NCBI GenBank assembly: GCA_963751665.1
Contig: CAVVVF010000003.1
Span: forward strand, 62,001 to 126,000
Direction: 5' to 3'
Source of the DNA: AC-69 sp963751665
GTDB taxonomy: Bacteria; Actinomycetota; UBA4738; HRBIN12
DNA: 64,000 nucleotides
How positions within the stretch are numbered: the stretch's first letter is position 1; each line of letters begins with the position of its first letter. The translations under genes were made by a program, and so were the position numbers. The notes under the pieces were generated by a model. The model had not been told where the DNA came from. It searched no databases and saw nothing but the letters and a program-made list of their open reading frames with translations. Shown here piece by piece: positions 36,061 to 45,286 of the stretch.

Positions 36061-36093
36061 AGAAGGGCGGAGCCCCCAGGGCTCCGCCCTTCT
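36061..36093. terminator. strong hairpin after small secreted gene
   Basis: AGAAGGGCGGAGCCC and GGGCTCCGCCCTTCT form a perfect 15-bp stem with a three-base loop (CCA). No long T-run follows, but the position between genes fits a terminator. Confidence 0.7.
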
Positions 36094-36161
36094 CGGGCTC
36101 CCGCGGCTCACATGCCCGTGGCCGCGGAACCCGAGGGCGCCGCAAGACCGCCGGAGTAAGG

Positions 36162-36248
36162 CGGGAGGGGTGGGATTCGAACCCACGGGCGGGTTGCCCC
36201 GCCAACGGTTTTCAAGACCGTCGCCTTCGTCCGCTCGGCCACCCTCCC
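36162..36248 (-). tRNA. tRNA-Ser(TGA)
   Basis: Minus-strand class II tRNA: acceptor GGGAGGG/CCCTCCC, anticodon stem ACGGT/ACCGT with loop CTTGAAA (anticodon TGA), long variable arm GGCGGGGCAACCCGCC, T-arm GTGGG-TTCGAAT-CCCAC, discriminator G. No encoded CCA. Confidence 0.95.
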
Positions 36249-36312
36249 GTTTCGACTGTAGCCGCGTCGGGTACTTGTCGCCCACCAGCGCGGCGGGGAA
36301 GATATCGCCCCG

Positions 36313-38139
36313 ATGCCGGAGACCCACCCCACCGACGGCCCGTCCGCCGAAGGCCTCTTCGAGTCCTCTGAGGCCCTCTACCGGGCCCTGGTGGAGCAGG
36401 TCCCCGCCGTGGTCTACATCGACTCCGACGAGCAGCGGCCGGATCCCATCTACATCAGCCCCCAGTCGGAGCGGGTCTTCGGATACCCCGCGTCCGCCTA
36501 CCTGACCCACCCCGAACTGTGGCGGGACACCACCCATCCCGAGGACCGCCCCCTGGTGGCCGAGGCATGGGCCCTGGCCAGGGCGAACGGGGAGGCCTTC
36601 GAATGTGAATACCGGATCCAGCACCGGGACGGGCGGTGGCTCTGGGTTCGGGACGCGGCCCTGCCCGTGCGTGGCCCCGATGGCGAGATCCGAGCCTGGC
36701 AGGGCGTCCTTCTCGACATCACCGCGCGGAAGCGAGCGGAGCAGGCCATGCGGGAGGCGGAGGCCAAGTACCGGGCACTGGTCGAGAACGTCCCGGCCGT
36801 CGTCTATCTGGTCGCCCCCGACGACGACCGGCGCACCCTGTACGTGAGCCCACAGGTCGAGCGGGCGCTCGGCTATCCCCGTGAGGAGTGGCTGGACCAG
36901 CCGGACATCTGGATGGAGCTCCTGCATCCCGACGACCGGGAGCAGACGCTGGCCGCCCACGACGCGGCCAACGAGACCGGCCAGCCGTGGAGCCGCGAGT
37001 ACCGCCTGATCGCGAGCGACGGACGGGCCGTTTGGTTCCGTGACGTCGCCACCCTTGTCCGCGACCGCGACGGGCGAGCGTTGCACTGGCAGGGCGTGCA
37101 GCTCGACATCACCGAGCTGAAGCGAGCCGAGGATGAGCTTCGCCAAACCCGTGACGACCTGGAGCTCCGCGTGCTGCTCCGCACCCACGAGCTGGAAGAA
37201 GCGAACGAGATGATGGCCCTGGAGATCGCGGAGCGCCGGCGGGCTGAGGAGGAGCTCCGCGCGGCCGAGCGGAAGTACCGGCTGCTGGCCGAGCAGATCC
37301 CGGCGGTCACGTACGTGTGGGAGATCGGACAGGAGGCCGACCAGATCGTCTACACCAGCCCTCGGATCGAGCGGCTCCTGGGGTACACCCCGGAGGAGTG
37401 GGGAACGGCCGACCTGTGGACGTCCCGGCTCCATCCGGACGACCGCACCCGCGTGATGGTCGCGACGCTCCGGTCCCAGACCACCGGTGAGCCGTTCAGC
37501 GTCGAGGCCCGGTACCTGGCGAAGGACGGCCACATCGTGTGGGTCCTGGACGAGGCCGTGCTCCTGGAGCGCGACGGGCAGGGACGGCCCAGGACGTTCC
37601 ACGGCGTGCTGGTCGACATCACAGCCCGGAAGGAAGCGGAGGCGAGCGCCCGCGATGCCGAGTCGAAGGCTTCGGTGGCAGAGGCCAGATACCGGACCCT
37701 GGTCGAACAGATCCCGGCGATCATCTACGTCGAGGTCCCCAGTCCCGAGGATTCCACGACCACCCGGCACGTCTACTTGAGCCCCCAGACCCAGACCATC
37801 CTCGGCCACCAGCCGAGCGAGCTGATGGCGGACCCGCGTCATTTCATTCGGATGCTTCATCCGGAGGACCGGGACCGGATCCTCGCCGCGAGTGAGCAGG
37901 CCGAGCGAACCGGCGAGCCCTTCGATGAGGAGTACCGGGTCTTCGCCAAGGACGGGCGGGTGGTATGGCTTCACAACCAGGCCGTCCTGGTCACCGAGGA
38001 ATCCGGCAGCCCCCGGTTCTGGCACGGGGTCGCGCTGGACATCACGGCGCGCAAGGAGGCGGAGGAGAACCTGCGGGAGCTGGAGGACCGCTACCAAGCG
38101 GTGCTCGGTCGCCTCGGCTCCGAGGCCGAAGGGGCCTAG
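36313..38139 (+). CDS. four-PAS-domain protein without output domain
   Basis: A 608-residue soluble protein. Four PAS_3-type domains start near residues 23, 152, 321 and 458, each with a YRxLxExxPAVxYxx opening and a W(H/Q)GVxxDITxRK-type end. A coiled coil (about 270-315, RVLLRTHELEEANEMMALEI) separates the second and third. There is no kinase, GGDEF, EAL or DNA-binding domain, so it may act through a partner. Its TAG stop is inside the CTAG target duplication of the IS element that follows. The start may be further upstream; ATG 36313 lacks a ribosome site. Confidence 0.8.
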   Translation: MPETHPTDGPSAEGLFESSEALYRALVEQVPAVVYIDSDEQRPDPIYISPQSERVFGYPASAYLTHPELWRDTTHPEDRPLVAEAWALARANGEAFECEYRIQHRDGRWLWVRDAALPVRGPDGEIRAWQGVLLDITARKRAEQAMREAEAKYRALVENVPAVVYLVAPDDDRRTLYVSPQVERALGYPREEWLDQPDIWMELLHPDDREQTLAAHDAANETGQPWSREYRLIASDGRAVWFRDVATLVRDRDGRALHWQGVQLDITELKRAEDELRQTRDDLELRVLLRTHELEEANEMMALEIAERRRAEEELRAAERKYRLLAEQIPAVTYVWEIGQEADQIVYTSPRIERLLGYTPEEWGTADLWTSRLHPDDRTRVMVATLRSQTTGEPFSVEARYLAKDGHIVWVLDEAVLLERDGQGRPRTFHGVLVDITARKEAEASARDAESKASVAEARYRTLVEQIPAIIYVEVPSPEDSTTTRHVYLSPQTQTILGHQPSELMADPRHFIRMLHPEDRDRILAASEQAERTGEPFDEEYRVFAKDGRVVWLHNQAVLVTEESGSPRFWHGVALDITARKEAEENLRELEDRYQAVLGRLGSEAEGA

Positions 38140-38166
38140 GACGTGTCTCCTTATTCGGCGGCCCAC
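38140..38166 (+). repeat. left terminal inverted repeat
   Basis: GACGTGTCTCCTTATTCGG at the left end mirrors the right end (complement of 40820-40838) with two mismatches in 19 bases. Confidence 0.75.
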
Positions 38167-38295
38167 GTGAGTGCCGCGGCCTCGCGGTTCAGGGGATGCC
38201 ATCGAATGATTCGGAAACCGTGCTTGATGGCTGACCGGAGGGACGAGTCGAAACAGATGAGAAAACTCGTCTCACGGTGTCCGCGAGGGCCTCGG

Positions 38296-38690
<395 letters not shown>

Positions 38691-38720
38691 TAGGGCGGGG
38701 CCCAGTGGCCAGCTCAGTCC

Positions 38721-39218
38721 TCAGCTCACCGCTTTCTTCACCAGCGCGCCGATCTTCGCCTCTTCGGCGGCGGTCAACTCCTTCAGCGCGAAAGCGACCG
38801 GCCACAGGGCGCCTTCGTCGAGGTTCGCCGCGTCGCTGAAGCCGAACGTCGCGTACCTCGTCTTGAACTTCTGCGCGCTTTGGAAGAAGCAGACGACCTT
38901 GCCGTCCTTGGCATACGCGGGCATCCCGTACCAGAGTCTCGGCGAGAGGGCTGGCGCGCTGGCTTTGATGATAGCATGGAGCCGCTTGCCCATGGCGCGA
39001 TCCGGTTCCGGCATCTCGGCGATCTTCGCGAGCACGGCGCTTTCCCCGTCCGCCTTGTCCGCGCGCGGGCCGCGGCGCGTGGCCGCCTTCAGCTCTTGGG
39101 CGCGCTCCTTCATCGCGACTCGTTCCTCGTCCGTGAATCCCTTGAACGTCTTGCCGGTCGCGGTGGTGCTCTTGGCGGACTTCTGCGTGCCCTTCTTTGC
39201 AGGTTTCCTCTCAGCCAT
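38721..39218 (-). CDS. DUF1801 (YdhG-like) protein
   Basis: Complete 165-residue protein from ATG 39218 behind GGAGGAGGTG. A Lys/Ala-rich N-terminus (MAERKPAKKGTQKSAKSTTA) precedes a DUF1801 domain: LHAIIKASAPALSPRLWYGM, PAYAKDGKVVCFFQSAQKFK and the end KKAV. The family adopts a SufE/iron-chaperone-like alpha-beta fold of unknown function. It follows the VOC gene by 24 bases and both lie inside the IS-bounded segment, so they were probably carried in. Confidence 0.85.
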   Translation of the reverse strand: MAERKPAKKGTQKSAKSTTATGKTFKGFTDEERVAMKERAQELKAATRRGPRADKADGESAVLAKIAEMPEPDRAMGKRLHAIIKASAPALSPRLWYGMPAYAKDGKVVCFFQSAQKFKTRYATFGFSDAANLDEGALWPVAFALKELTAAEEAKIGALVKKAVS

Positions 39219-39242
39219 TGCGAAGCACCTCCTCCGGACGGC

Positions 39243-39663
39243 TCAGCGCAGCTCCTGGATGCGGATCAGGTTGCCCGCGGGATCGCGGAAGGCGCAGTCG
39301 CGGATCCCCGTACGGCTGCTCGGTCGGCTCCTGGACGACCTCGGCGTCGCTGGCCTGCACCCGCTCGAAGGTGCCGTCGAGGTCGGCGGTGGCCAGGAGG
39401 ATGCAGGCGTAGGTGCCCTTGGCCATCATCTCGACGATGGTGCGGCGCTCGTCGTCGGTGATGCCGGGGTCGGCGGCCGGCGGCTCCAGGACGATGGACG
39501 TGCCGGGCTGGTCGGCAGGGCCGACCGTGATCCAGCGCATCCTGCCGTATCCGACGTCGTTGCGGACCTCGAAGCCGAGGGTGTCGCGGTAGAAGGCCAG
39601 GGATGCGTCCGGGTCGTCATGCGGGAGGAAGCTCGTGTGAATGGTGATGTCCATGGCGGTCAT
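39243..39663 (-). CDS. VOC-family (glyoxalase-like) protein (one frame break)
   Basis: From ATG 39663: MTAMDITIHTSFLPHDDPDA, then SLAFYRDTLGFEVRNDVGYG, the betaalpha-beta module of vicinal-oxygen-chelate proteins. An extra G near 39310 interrupts the C-terminus; corrected it reads IRDCAFRDPAGNLIRIQELR. The family includes glyoxalases, dioxygenases and antibiotic-binding proteins, and the role here cannot be assigned. ATG 39654 is an equally good start. Confidence 0.82.
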
Positions 39664-39964
39664 GCTAGCTGCGGCTCGGGGGCCGGCGCTTCTCGATTCC
39701 TGATCGGTCTTGGTCGCGCAGGTGCTGCGCTGCGGCGGGTCTGCTGGTCACCTGCGAGATCGTGTCACGCCGCGCCGGAGTTGCCTAGCGCCGCTGGCGT
39801 CCCACCCCACTCCGCGTCCGCTCTGGCCCGGTCTGCTCCGCTTACGTCCTCGACCTGTTCAGGCCCTGCGGTATCCGCCACTCGTCCCACGTCAACACGT
39901 CTCGTTAGCAGTCAACTAGGGTGGGCTCCCAAGTGGTCGATGGTGATTGCGCCAATCTGGCCAG
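39664..39964. other. non-coding stretch between VOC gene and transposase
   Basis: No convincing reading frame. It contains CTAG 39917-39920 followed by GGTGGGCTCCCAAG, which partly matches the IS right end and could be an original left end of the transposase unit. Confidence 0.4.
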
Positions 39965-40842
39965 GTGACGCGTTCAGCTGAACTCAGCGAGGCTGCGTGG
40001 GCTTGGATCGAGCCGTTGATGCCTCAGGCGGTGGGTCGTAGTCGTCCGTGGCGTGATCATCGTCAGGTGGTCGAGGGCATCGTGTTCCGGTATCGGACCG
40101 GGGTGGCGTGGCGTGATCTTCCGGGGCGGTTCGGGCCGTGGCAGACGGTGTGGAAGCGGCATCATCGCTTCGCGACCGATGGCACGTGGGACAAGCTGTT
40201 GCGCGTGATTCAGGCTGAGGCCGACGCGGCCGGTCGGGTGGATTGGAACGTGTCGGTCGACTCCTCGATCGTGCGGGCGCACCAGCATTCGGCTACGGCC
40301 AAGCGCAGTGCCCGGGGGGATCGCACCGTGCTCGTCGAGCACACAGGGGCGGTGTCGCATGACAAGAATCCGCGCTGCTGCCGGGACGAACCGGGCGATC
40401 ACGCCCTGGCCGCTCGCGCGGCGGGCTGAGCACGAGGATCCACGCCGCGGTCGACGGACGGGGCCGCCCGCTGGCCATCCTGGCCGTGCTCCAGCGCACG
40501 ATCGGCCGGCCACGGACCCGGCCCGACCGGGTGCTGGCCGACAAGGCCTACTCCTCGCGCGCGATCCGCGCTCACCTCAGGACCCGCGGCATCGGCAGCG
40601 TGATCCCCGAGCCCGACGACCAGAAGGCCCACCGCAAGCGCATCGGCTCATCCGGCGGCCGACCGGTGACCTACGACCGCACCGCCTACCGCGGACGCAA
40701 CGTCATCGAACGCGCCTTCAACGGCTTCAAACACTGGCGCGGGCTGGCCACCAGATACGACAAGCACGCCATCGTCTACCGCGGCGGCCTCGTCCTCGCA
40801 GCCGTGCTGCTCTGGCTCACCGACTTAGGAGACACGTCCTAG
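39965..40842 (+). CDS. IS5-family (IS427-like) transposase, two overlapping frames
   Basis: First frame from GTG 39965: LSEAAWAWIEPLMPQAVGRS, RYRTGVAWRDLPGRFGPWQT and the first catalytic Asp in NVSVDSSIVRAH. Second frame from about 40405: GRSRGGLSTRIHAAVDGRGR, second Asp in VLADKAYSS and the Glu in GRNVIERAFNGFKHWR, completing a DDE triad. IS427-group transposases are commonly made by frameshifting between two such frames, so the break here may be natural. The TAG stop (40840-40842) is supplied by the right CTAG target copy, not by the element. Confidence 0.88.
40812..40838 (-). repeat. right terminal inverted repeat
   Basis: Read on the minus strand: GACGTGTCTCCTAAGTCGG, next to CTAG 40839-40842. 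The last transposase codons run through it. Confidence 0.75.
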
Positions 40843-42121
40843 TTCCCCCCGGGTCCTTCGGCGCCAGCACCCGCACGGACTCCGGCAAGTAGGGGTGCAG
40901 GGCCTTCGGCAGCTCCACCGACCCGTCCTGGCGCTGGCGGTTCTCCAGGATGGCGATGAGGGTCCGCCCGATGGCCGTGGCGGTCCCGTTCAGCGTGTGG
41001 AGGACCTCGACCCCACCATCCGCCCGGCGAACACGCGTCTGGAGTCGGCGGGCCTGGTAGTCGGTGCAGTTCGAGCAGGACGTGAGCTCGCGGTACTTGG
41101 CCTGGCCCGGCAGCCACACCTCGAGGTCGTATTTCTTCGCCGCGGCACCGCCCAGGTCACCGGCGGCGATGTTCACCACCCGATAGGGCAGGTCGAGGTT
41201 CCCCACGATCTCCTCCTCGATGCCCACCATGAACTCGTGCTCGTCCCTCGAGTCCTCGGGCCGGGTGAAGCTGAACATCTCGACCTTGTCGAACTGGTGG
41301 ACCCGGAACATCCCCCCGAGGTCCTTGCCGTAGGAGCCGGCCTCCCGCCGGAAGCACGTGGAGTAGCCGGCCATCCGGACGGGCAGGTTCGACTCGTCGA
41401 GGATCTCGCCCATGTGGAACGCGGCGAGCGAGACCTCCGAGGTGCCGACCAGGTACAGGTCGTCCTCTCGGGTGACGTAGATGTTCACCGCGTCGGTGGG
41501 GAGGAACCCCGTCCCGAACATGGCCTCCTCCCGGACCAGCACCGGCGGGATGACCGGCGTGAACCCCTTGGCCGTGAGGATGTCGAGCGCGTGGCGGACC
41601 AGGGCGAACTGGACGTGCACGATGTCGCCGAGCAGGTAGACGAACCTCGAGCCGCTCGTACGGGCGGCCCGTTCGATGTCCAGCACGCCGAGGAGCTCGC
41701 CGAGTGCGACGTGGTCGCGCGGCTCGAATCCGAACTGGGGCGGCTCGCCTCGCCGCCGGACCTCCACGGCGTCCTCCTCGGTGAACCCGTCGGGGGCGGA
41801 CTCGTCGGGGAGGTTGGGGACCCGGGCCAGCGCATCGGCCAGGAGCTTCTCGGCCTCCTCGAGCTCCGGCTCGAGCCGTTCGATCTCGGCGGAGACCTTC
41901 GAGACCTCCTCGATCAGCTTCTTACGTTCGTCGCCCTGGGCCTTCCCGATGGCCTTGGACGCCCGGTTCTGCTCCGCCCGGAGCTGTTCGACCCGGGCGG
42001 TCAGCTCACGACGGCGCTCGTCGAGCGCCAGCAGCTCGTCGACCGCCTCCGCCATCCCCCGGCGCGTCAGCGCCTTTCGGAAGTGCTCGGGGTTCTCGCG
42101 GATGGCCTTGATGTCGAGCAC
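40817..42121 (-). CDS. serS: seryl-tRNA synthetase, 3' end altered by IS insertion
   Basis: Charges tRNA-Ser. 434 residues as read, starting GTG 42121 (MLDIKAIRENPEHFRKALTR). It has the N-terminal tRNA-binding coiled coil (about 30-110), class II motif 2 FRREAGSYGKDLGGMFRVHQ and motif 3 GTATAIGRTLIAILEN. The last eight residues as read (TRTCLLSR) come from the IS. One more G in the GGGGGG run at 40844-40849 would end the protein with TAG in the CTAG target. It starts five bases after the bactofilin stop. Confidence 0.93.
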   Translation of the reverse strand: MLDIKAIRENPEHFRKALTRRGMAEAVDELLALDERRRELTARVEQLRAEQNRASKAIGKAQGDERKKLIEEVSKVSAEIERLEPELEEAEKLLADALARVPNLPDESAPDGFTEEDAVEVRRRGEPPQFGFEPRDHVALGELLGVLDIERAARTSGSRFVYLLGDIVHVQFALVRHALDILTAKGFTPVIPPVLVREEAMFGTGFLPTDAVNIYVTREDDLYLVGTSEVSLAAFHMGEILDESNLPVRMAGYSTCFRREAGSYGKDLGGMFRVHQFDKVEMFSFTRPEDSRDEHEFMVGIEEEIVGNLDLPYRVVNIAAGDLGGAAAKKYDLEVWLPGQAKYRELTSCSNCTDYQARRLQTRVRRADGGVEVLHTLNGTATAIGRTLIAILENRQRQDGSVELPKALHPYLPESVRVLAPKDPGGTRTCLLSR

Positions 42122-42126
42122 GCGGG

Positions 42127-42711
42127 CTAGACCTTCGCCTCCTGTGCCGGTTGCGGCTGCGCCTTGGGGGCGTGCGCCGGCTCGGCCTGAGGCTGCGGGG
42201 CGGCCTGCTGCTCCATGATGCTCTGCCCCTGGAAGATGCCGCCCTCCTCGACGACCAACGTCTTCGAGGTGATGGTGCCCTCGACGCGCCCGCCCCGGTT
42301 GAGCTCGGCCCGGCCCTTCACCTGGATGCTCCCCTTGAACCGGCCGGCCACCGAGACGTTCTGCGCCTTGATGTCCGCATCCACCTGGCTCTGCGGCGCC
42401 AGCATCACGTCGCCGTCGGCGTTGATCTGCCCCTTCACCTGCCCGTCCACTCGGAGCGACCCCGCCGAGACCACCGTACCCTCGAGCTTGGCCCCCGCGC
42501 CGATGATGGTGACCTCTGCACTCTGTTCCGCCATCCGTCGCACCCCCTTGCGCGTCTCACGGAGCTGCACATCCTCCTGTCTCACCTCGACATCCTCGCG
42601 TTCGTGCTCGGTACGCCGTGACTCCGCGTGCCTGGCCTCGTAGCGGTTGCCCTCATCCGTGCGGGCATCCTCCCGTCGGGCTTCCTCGCGGTCCTCTCGC
42701 CTCCAGATCAT
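42127..42711 (-). CDS. bactofilin (DUF583) with charged N-terminal extension
   Basis: Cytoskeletal beta-helix protein. The core from about residue 60 reads AEVTIIGAGAKLEGTVVSAG and continues with repeated short strands such as VDGQVKGQINADGDV and GGRVEGTITSKTL, ending in a Pro/Gln/Ala-rich tail. ATG 42711, overlapping the DUF4446 stop (ATGA), adds 59 highly charged residues (MIWRREDREEARREDARTDE). The alternative ATG at about 42534, behind AAGGGGGTG, gives a normal-length bactofilin. Both starts are possible. Confidence 0.85.
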   Translation of the reverse strand: MIWRREDREEARREDARTDEGNRYEARHAESRRTEHEREDVEVRQEDVQLRETRKGVRRMAEQSAEVTIIGAGAKLEGTVVSAGSLRVDGQVKGQINADGDVMLAPQSQVDADIKAQNVSVAGRFKGSIQVKGRAELNRGGRVEGTITSKTLVVEEGGIFQGQSIMEQQAAPQPQAEPAHAPKAQPQPAQEAKV

Positions 42712-43202
42712 GTGGCCTTCACCGCCTCTCGGGGTCCCGCCAGCGCCTGCCTGATCGCTTCCTCCTCCTCGACCGAGAGGTTGTAGCCGCTCTTCGTCGC
42801 CGTGACGGGCTTGGCGTAGACCCGCGTGTCCTGCCGGCCGTTGATCGACGTGACGACGACGCCGTTCCCCTTGTCATCGAGCAACGCGCAGGAGAACGAC
42901 AGCCGGCCACCGACGTCCTCGAACGCGTCGTACCGAACGAGCCCGACGTTTCGCACCGCCCCCTCGATCGACTCCTTCCGGCGGCCGTCCAGCCGCTGGA
43001 GGGCTCGAACGGCGCGTTCCAGCTTCTGGATGGCCCGTGCCTGCCCCTCCAGGATGCCCCGGAGCGCGTCGTCGAGGCGGATCGGTCCCCGGGTGTCGCG
43101 GGACCGCCTCCCCGAGCCCGTCGCCGTGACCAGCAGCGCCAGCCCGGAAAGCCCCAGGCTGATCAGGACCAACAGGCTGAGCGTCTTTGCCGAGAAGGTC
43201 AC
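42708..43202 (-). CDS. DUF4446 membrane-anchored protein
   Basis: 164 residues from GTG 43202. One N-terminal membrane segment (LSLLVLISLGLSGLALLVTA), a predicted coiled coil (GQARAIQKLERAVRALQRL), then the family core VGLVRYDAFEDVGGRLSFSC, LLDDKGNGVVVTSINGRQDT and YAKPVTATKSGYNLS. DUF4446 proteins are widespread in Gram-positive bacteria and have no assigned function. Coupled to bactofilin by ATGA, which suggests a link to cell shape. Divergent from larB. Confidence 0.88.
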   Translation of the reverse strand: MTFSAKTLSLLVLISLGLSGLALLVTATGSGRRSRDTRGPIRLDDALRGILEGQARAIQKLERAVRALQRLDGRRKESIEGAVRNVGLVRYDAFEDVGGRLSFSCALLDDKGNGVVVTSINGRQDTRVYAKPVTATKSGYNLSVEEEEAIRQALAGPREAVKAT

Positions 43203-43264
43203 GCGGGTGGGGCCTCGATTCTCAAATAGGGCCGTCTACCTGGGCTTCTGCGAGAGTCGGAGTA

Positions 43265-43270
43265 TACAAT
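43265..43270 (+). promoter_or_regulatory. -10 box, near-leaderless larB
   Basis: TACAAT ten bases before GTG 43281; expected leader about four bases, no ribosome site. Confidence 0.5.
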
Positions 43271-43280
43271 CAACGCCCTC

Positions 43281-44036
43281 GTGGACGAACGCCGCCTGGC
43301 CGATCTGCTCGACCGAGTGGCCTCGGGCGCGCTGTCGGTGGACCGGGCCCTGGAGGACCTTCGGGACCTGCCGCACGAGCATCTGGCCGACGCCACCATC
43401 GACCACCATCGCGAGCTGCGAACGGGCCAGGCCGAGGCCGTGTACGCGCCGGGGAAGACACCGGAGCAGGTGCGGGATGCGGCTGCGGCGCTCGTCGCGC
43501 GGGCGTCGGGCGCGGTCTTCGTCACGAAGGCCGCGCCCGAGCAGTTCCATGCCCTCATGGAGGCCGTCCCTTCCGCGACCTACCACCCTCGGTCCCGGCT
43601 GGTGGTGGCCAAGCGCGCCGAGATGGCGGCCGCGCTCGGGACGGCCTGCGTGGTGTCGGCCGGCACCGCCGACCTACCAGTGGCGGACGAGGCGGCCGAG
43701 GCCGCGGATGCCCTCGGACTCGTTGTCACGCGGGTCACCGACGTGGGCGTGGCCGGGATCCACCGGGTGCTGGAACGCCGGGCGGACGTGGAGGCTGCCG
43801 ACGTCGCGATCGTGGTCGCCGGGATGGACGGCGCGCTGCCGTCCGTGGTGGCCGGACTGATCTCGCGGCCGGTCGTGGCCGTCCCGACGAGCGTCGGCTA
43901 CGGCGCGTCCTTCGACGGGCTGGCCGCGCTGCTGGCCATGCTGAACGCGTGCGCTCCGGGCGTGTCGGTGGTCAACATCGACAACGGCTTCGGGGCCGCC
44001 CTCGTGGCGCACCGCATCGTGCGCAACCGGGAGTGA
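43281..44036 (+). CDS. larB: LarB, nickel-pincer cofactor biosynthesis carboxylase
   Basis: Carboxylates and hydrolyses nicotinic acid adenine dinucleotide, the first step to the nickel-pincer nucleotide cofactor. Complete at 251 residues. PurE-like C-terminal domain: ACVVSAGTADLPVADEAAEA, VTDVGVAGIHRVL, AIVVAGMDGALPSVVAGLIS and the end VVNIDNGFGAALVAHRI. Followed four bases later by larC. LarE, needed to add sulfur, is not in this window. Confidence 0.93.
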   Translation: MDERRLADLLDRVASGALSVDRALEDLRDLPHEHLADATIDHHRELRTGQAEAVYAPGKTPEQVRDAAAALVARASGAVFVTKAAPEQFHALMEAVPSATYHPRSRLVVAKRAEMAAALGTACVVSAGTADLPVADEAAEAADALGLVVTRVTDVGVAGIHRVLERRADVEAADVAIVVAGMDGALPSVVAGLISRPVVAVPTSVGYGASFDGLAALLAMLNACAPGVSVVNIDNGFGAALVAHRIVRNRE

Positions 44037-44040
44037 GCCG

Positions 44041-45243
44041 GTGCGGCTCGCGTACTTCGACTGCATCGCCGGGATCTCCGGCGACATGGCGCTCGCCGCG
44101 CTGATCGACGCTGGCGCGGACTTCGACCTGATCAGGGAGGAGCTGGCGAAGCTCCCGCTCGAGCCGTTCGACATCGAGGTGGAAGACGTGGAGACGAACG
44201 GCCTCCATGCAAAGCGGGTGGAGGTCCGGGCGACGGCCGCGGGCGTCATCAGAACGTACGCGAGCATCCGCGCGCTCCTGAACGGAACGGCGTTCCCCCC
44301 GGACGCGTTGGAGCTGGCCCAGCGGATCTTCCGCCGGCTGGCCGAAGCCGAGGCCCGCGTGCACCGAAAGGAGGTCGACCAGGTCACCTTCCACGAGGTG
44401 GGGGCGGTCGACTCGATCGTCGACATCGCCGGCACTGCCCTGGCCCTCACCATGCTCGGGGTGGAGCGGGCGTTTTCCTCGGCGGTCCCCACCGGCCTGG
44501 GCATGACCAAGACCGACCACGGCGCCATGCCGATCCCGGCACCGGCCGTGGTCGAGCTGCTGCGGGGCGCGCCGCTGTACTCGAAGGGGGTGCCGGTGGA
44601 GCTGGTGACGCCGACCGGCGCCGCGATCCTCGCGGCGACGGTCGAGGGCTACGGCGAGCTCCCCCTGATGTCGGTGCATTCCGTGGGATACGGGGCCGGC
44701 GTCCATCGCCTCGACTTTCCCAACGTCCTTCGGATCCTGGTGGGCGAGGAGGCCGAGTCGCGGGGCGCCGCCCCGCCGGCGCCCCGCGACTCGATGGAGG
44801 TCCTGCTGGAGACCAACGTGGACGACCTCAACCCGGAGGTCTTCGAGTACGTGATCGAGGAGCTGCTGGCCGCGGGAGCCCAGGACGCCTGGCTGGCCCC
44901 GGTCGTGATGAAGAAGGGCCGGCCGGCGATCACGGTCTCCGTGCTGTGCTCACCGGACAGGGTGGACGCCATGCGGGGCATCCTGTTCCGGGAGACGGGA
45001 ACGCTCGGGGTCCGGTCCACCGAGGTGGCCAAGCGGGCCCTGGACCGCGAGATCCTGAAGGTCGAGACGGCGCACGGCGCCGTGGCCGTGAAGGTCGGGC
45101 TGTTCGAGGGCCGAGCCGTGACGGTGTCCCCCGAGTACGAGGACTGCGCCAGGGTGGCCAGGGAGGCCGGCGTGCCTGCGCGCCACGTGTACGAGGAGGC
45201 GGCGCGCCTGGCTCGGGACCAGCTCGGGGGCCATGAGGGTTGA
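44041..45243 (+). CDS. larC: LarC, nickel insertion protein
   Basis: CTP-dependent cyclometallase that inserts nickel into the pincer cofactor. A single 400-residue frame from GTG 44041: RLAYFDCIAGISGDMALAAL, DQVTFHEVGAVDSIVDIAGT, GAMPIPAPAVVELL, ETNVDDLNPEVFEYVIEEL and FRETGTLGVRSTEVAKR. In some lactobacilli larC needs a programmed frameshift; here it is uninterrupted. A hairpin ends the operon. The user enzyme (lactate racemase or another 2-hydroxyacid racemase/epimerase, LarA family) is not seen nearby. Confidence 0.93.
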   Translation: MRLAYFDCIAGISGDMALAALIDAGADFDLIREELAKLPLEPFDIEVEDVETNGLHAKRVEVRATAAGVIRTYASIRALLNGTAFPPDALELAQRIFRRLAEAEARVHRKEVDQVTFHEVGAVDSIVDIAGTALALTMLGVERAFSSAVPTGLGMTKTDHGAMPIPAPAVVELLRGAPLYSKGVPVELVTPTGAAILAATVEGYGELPLMSVHSVGYGAGVHRLDFPNVLRILVGEEAESRGAAPPAPRDSMEVLLETNVDDLNPEVFEYVIEELLAAGAQDAWLAPVVMKKGRPAITVSVLCSPDRVDAMRGILFRETGTLGVRSTEVAKRALDREILKVETAHGAVAVKVGLFEGRAVTVSPEYEDCARVAREAGVPARHVYEEAARLARDQLGGHEG

Positions 45244-45247
45244 GACG

Positions 45248-45277
45248 CCTGGGTGCTGCCCGAAGGCAGCACCCAGG
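45248..45277. terminator. hairpin after larC
   Basis: CCTGGGTGCTGCC and GGCAGCACCCAGG form a perfect 13-bp stem around CGAA. It separates larC from the convergent small ORF and may serve both. Confidence 0.7.
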
Positions 45278-45286
45278 CACAACCCG

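Noticed and set aside
42121..42711. T-box leader in front of serS
   Set aside because: serS starts five bases after the bactofilin stop, leaving no room for a leader.
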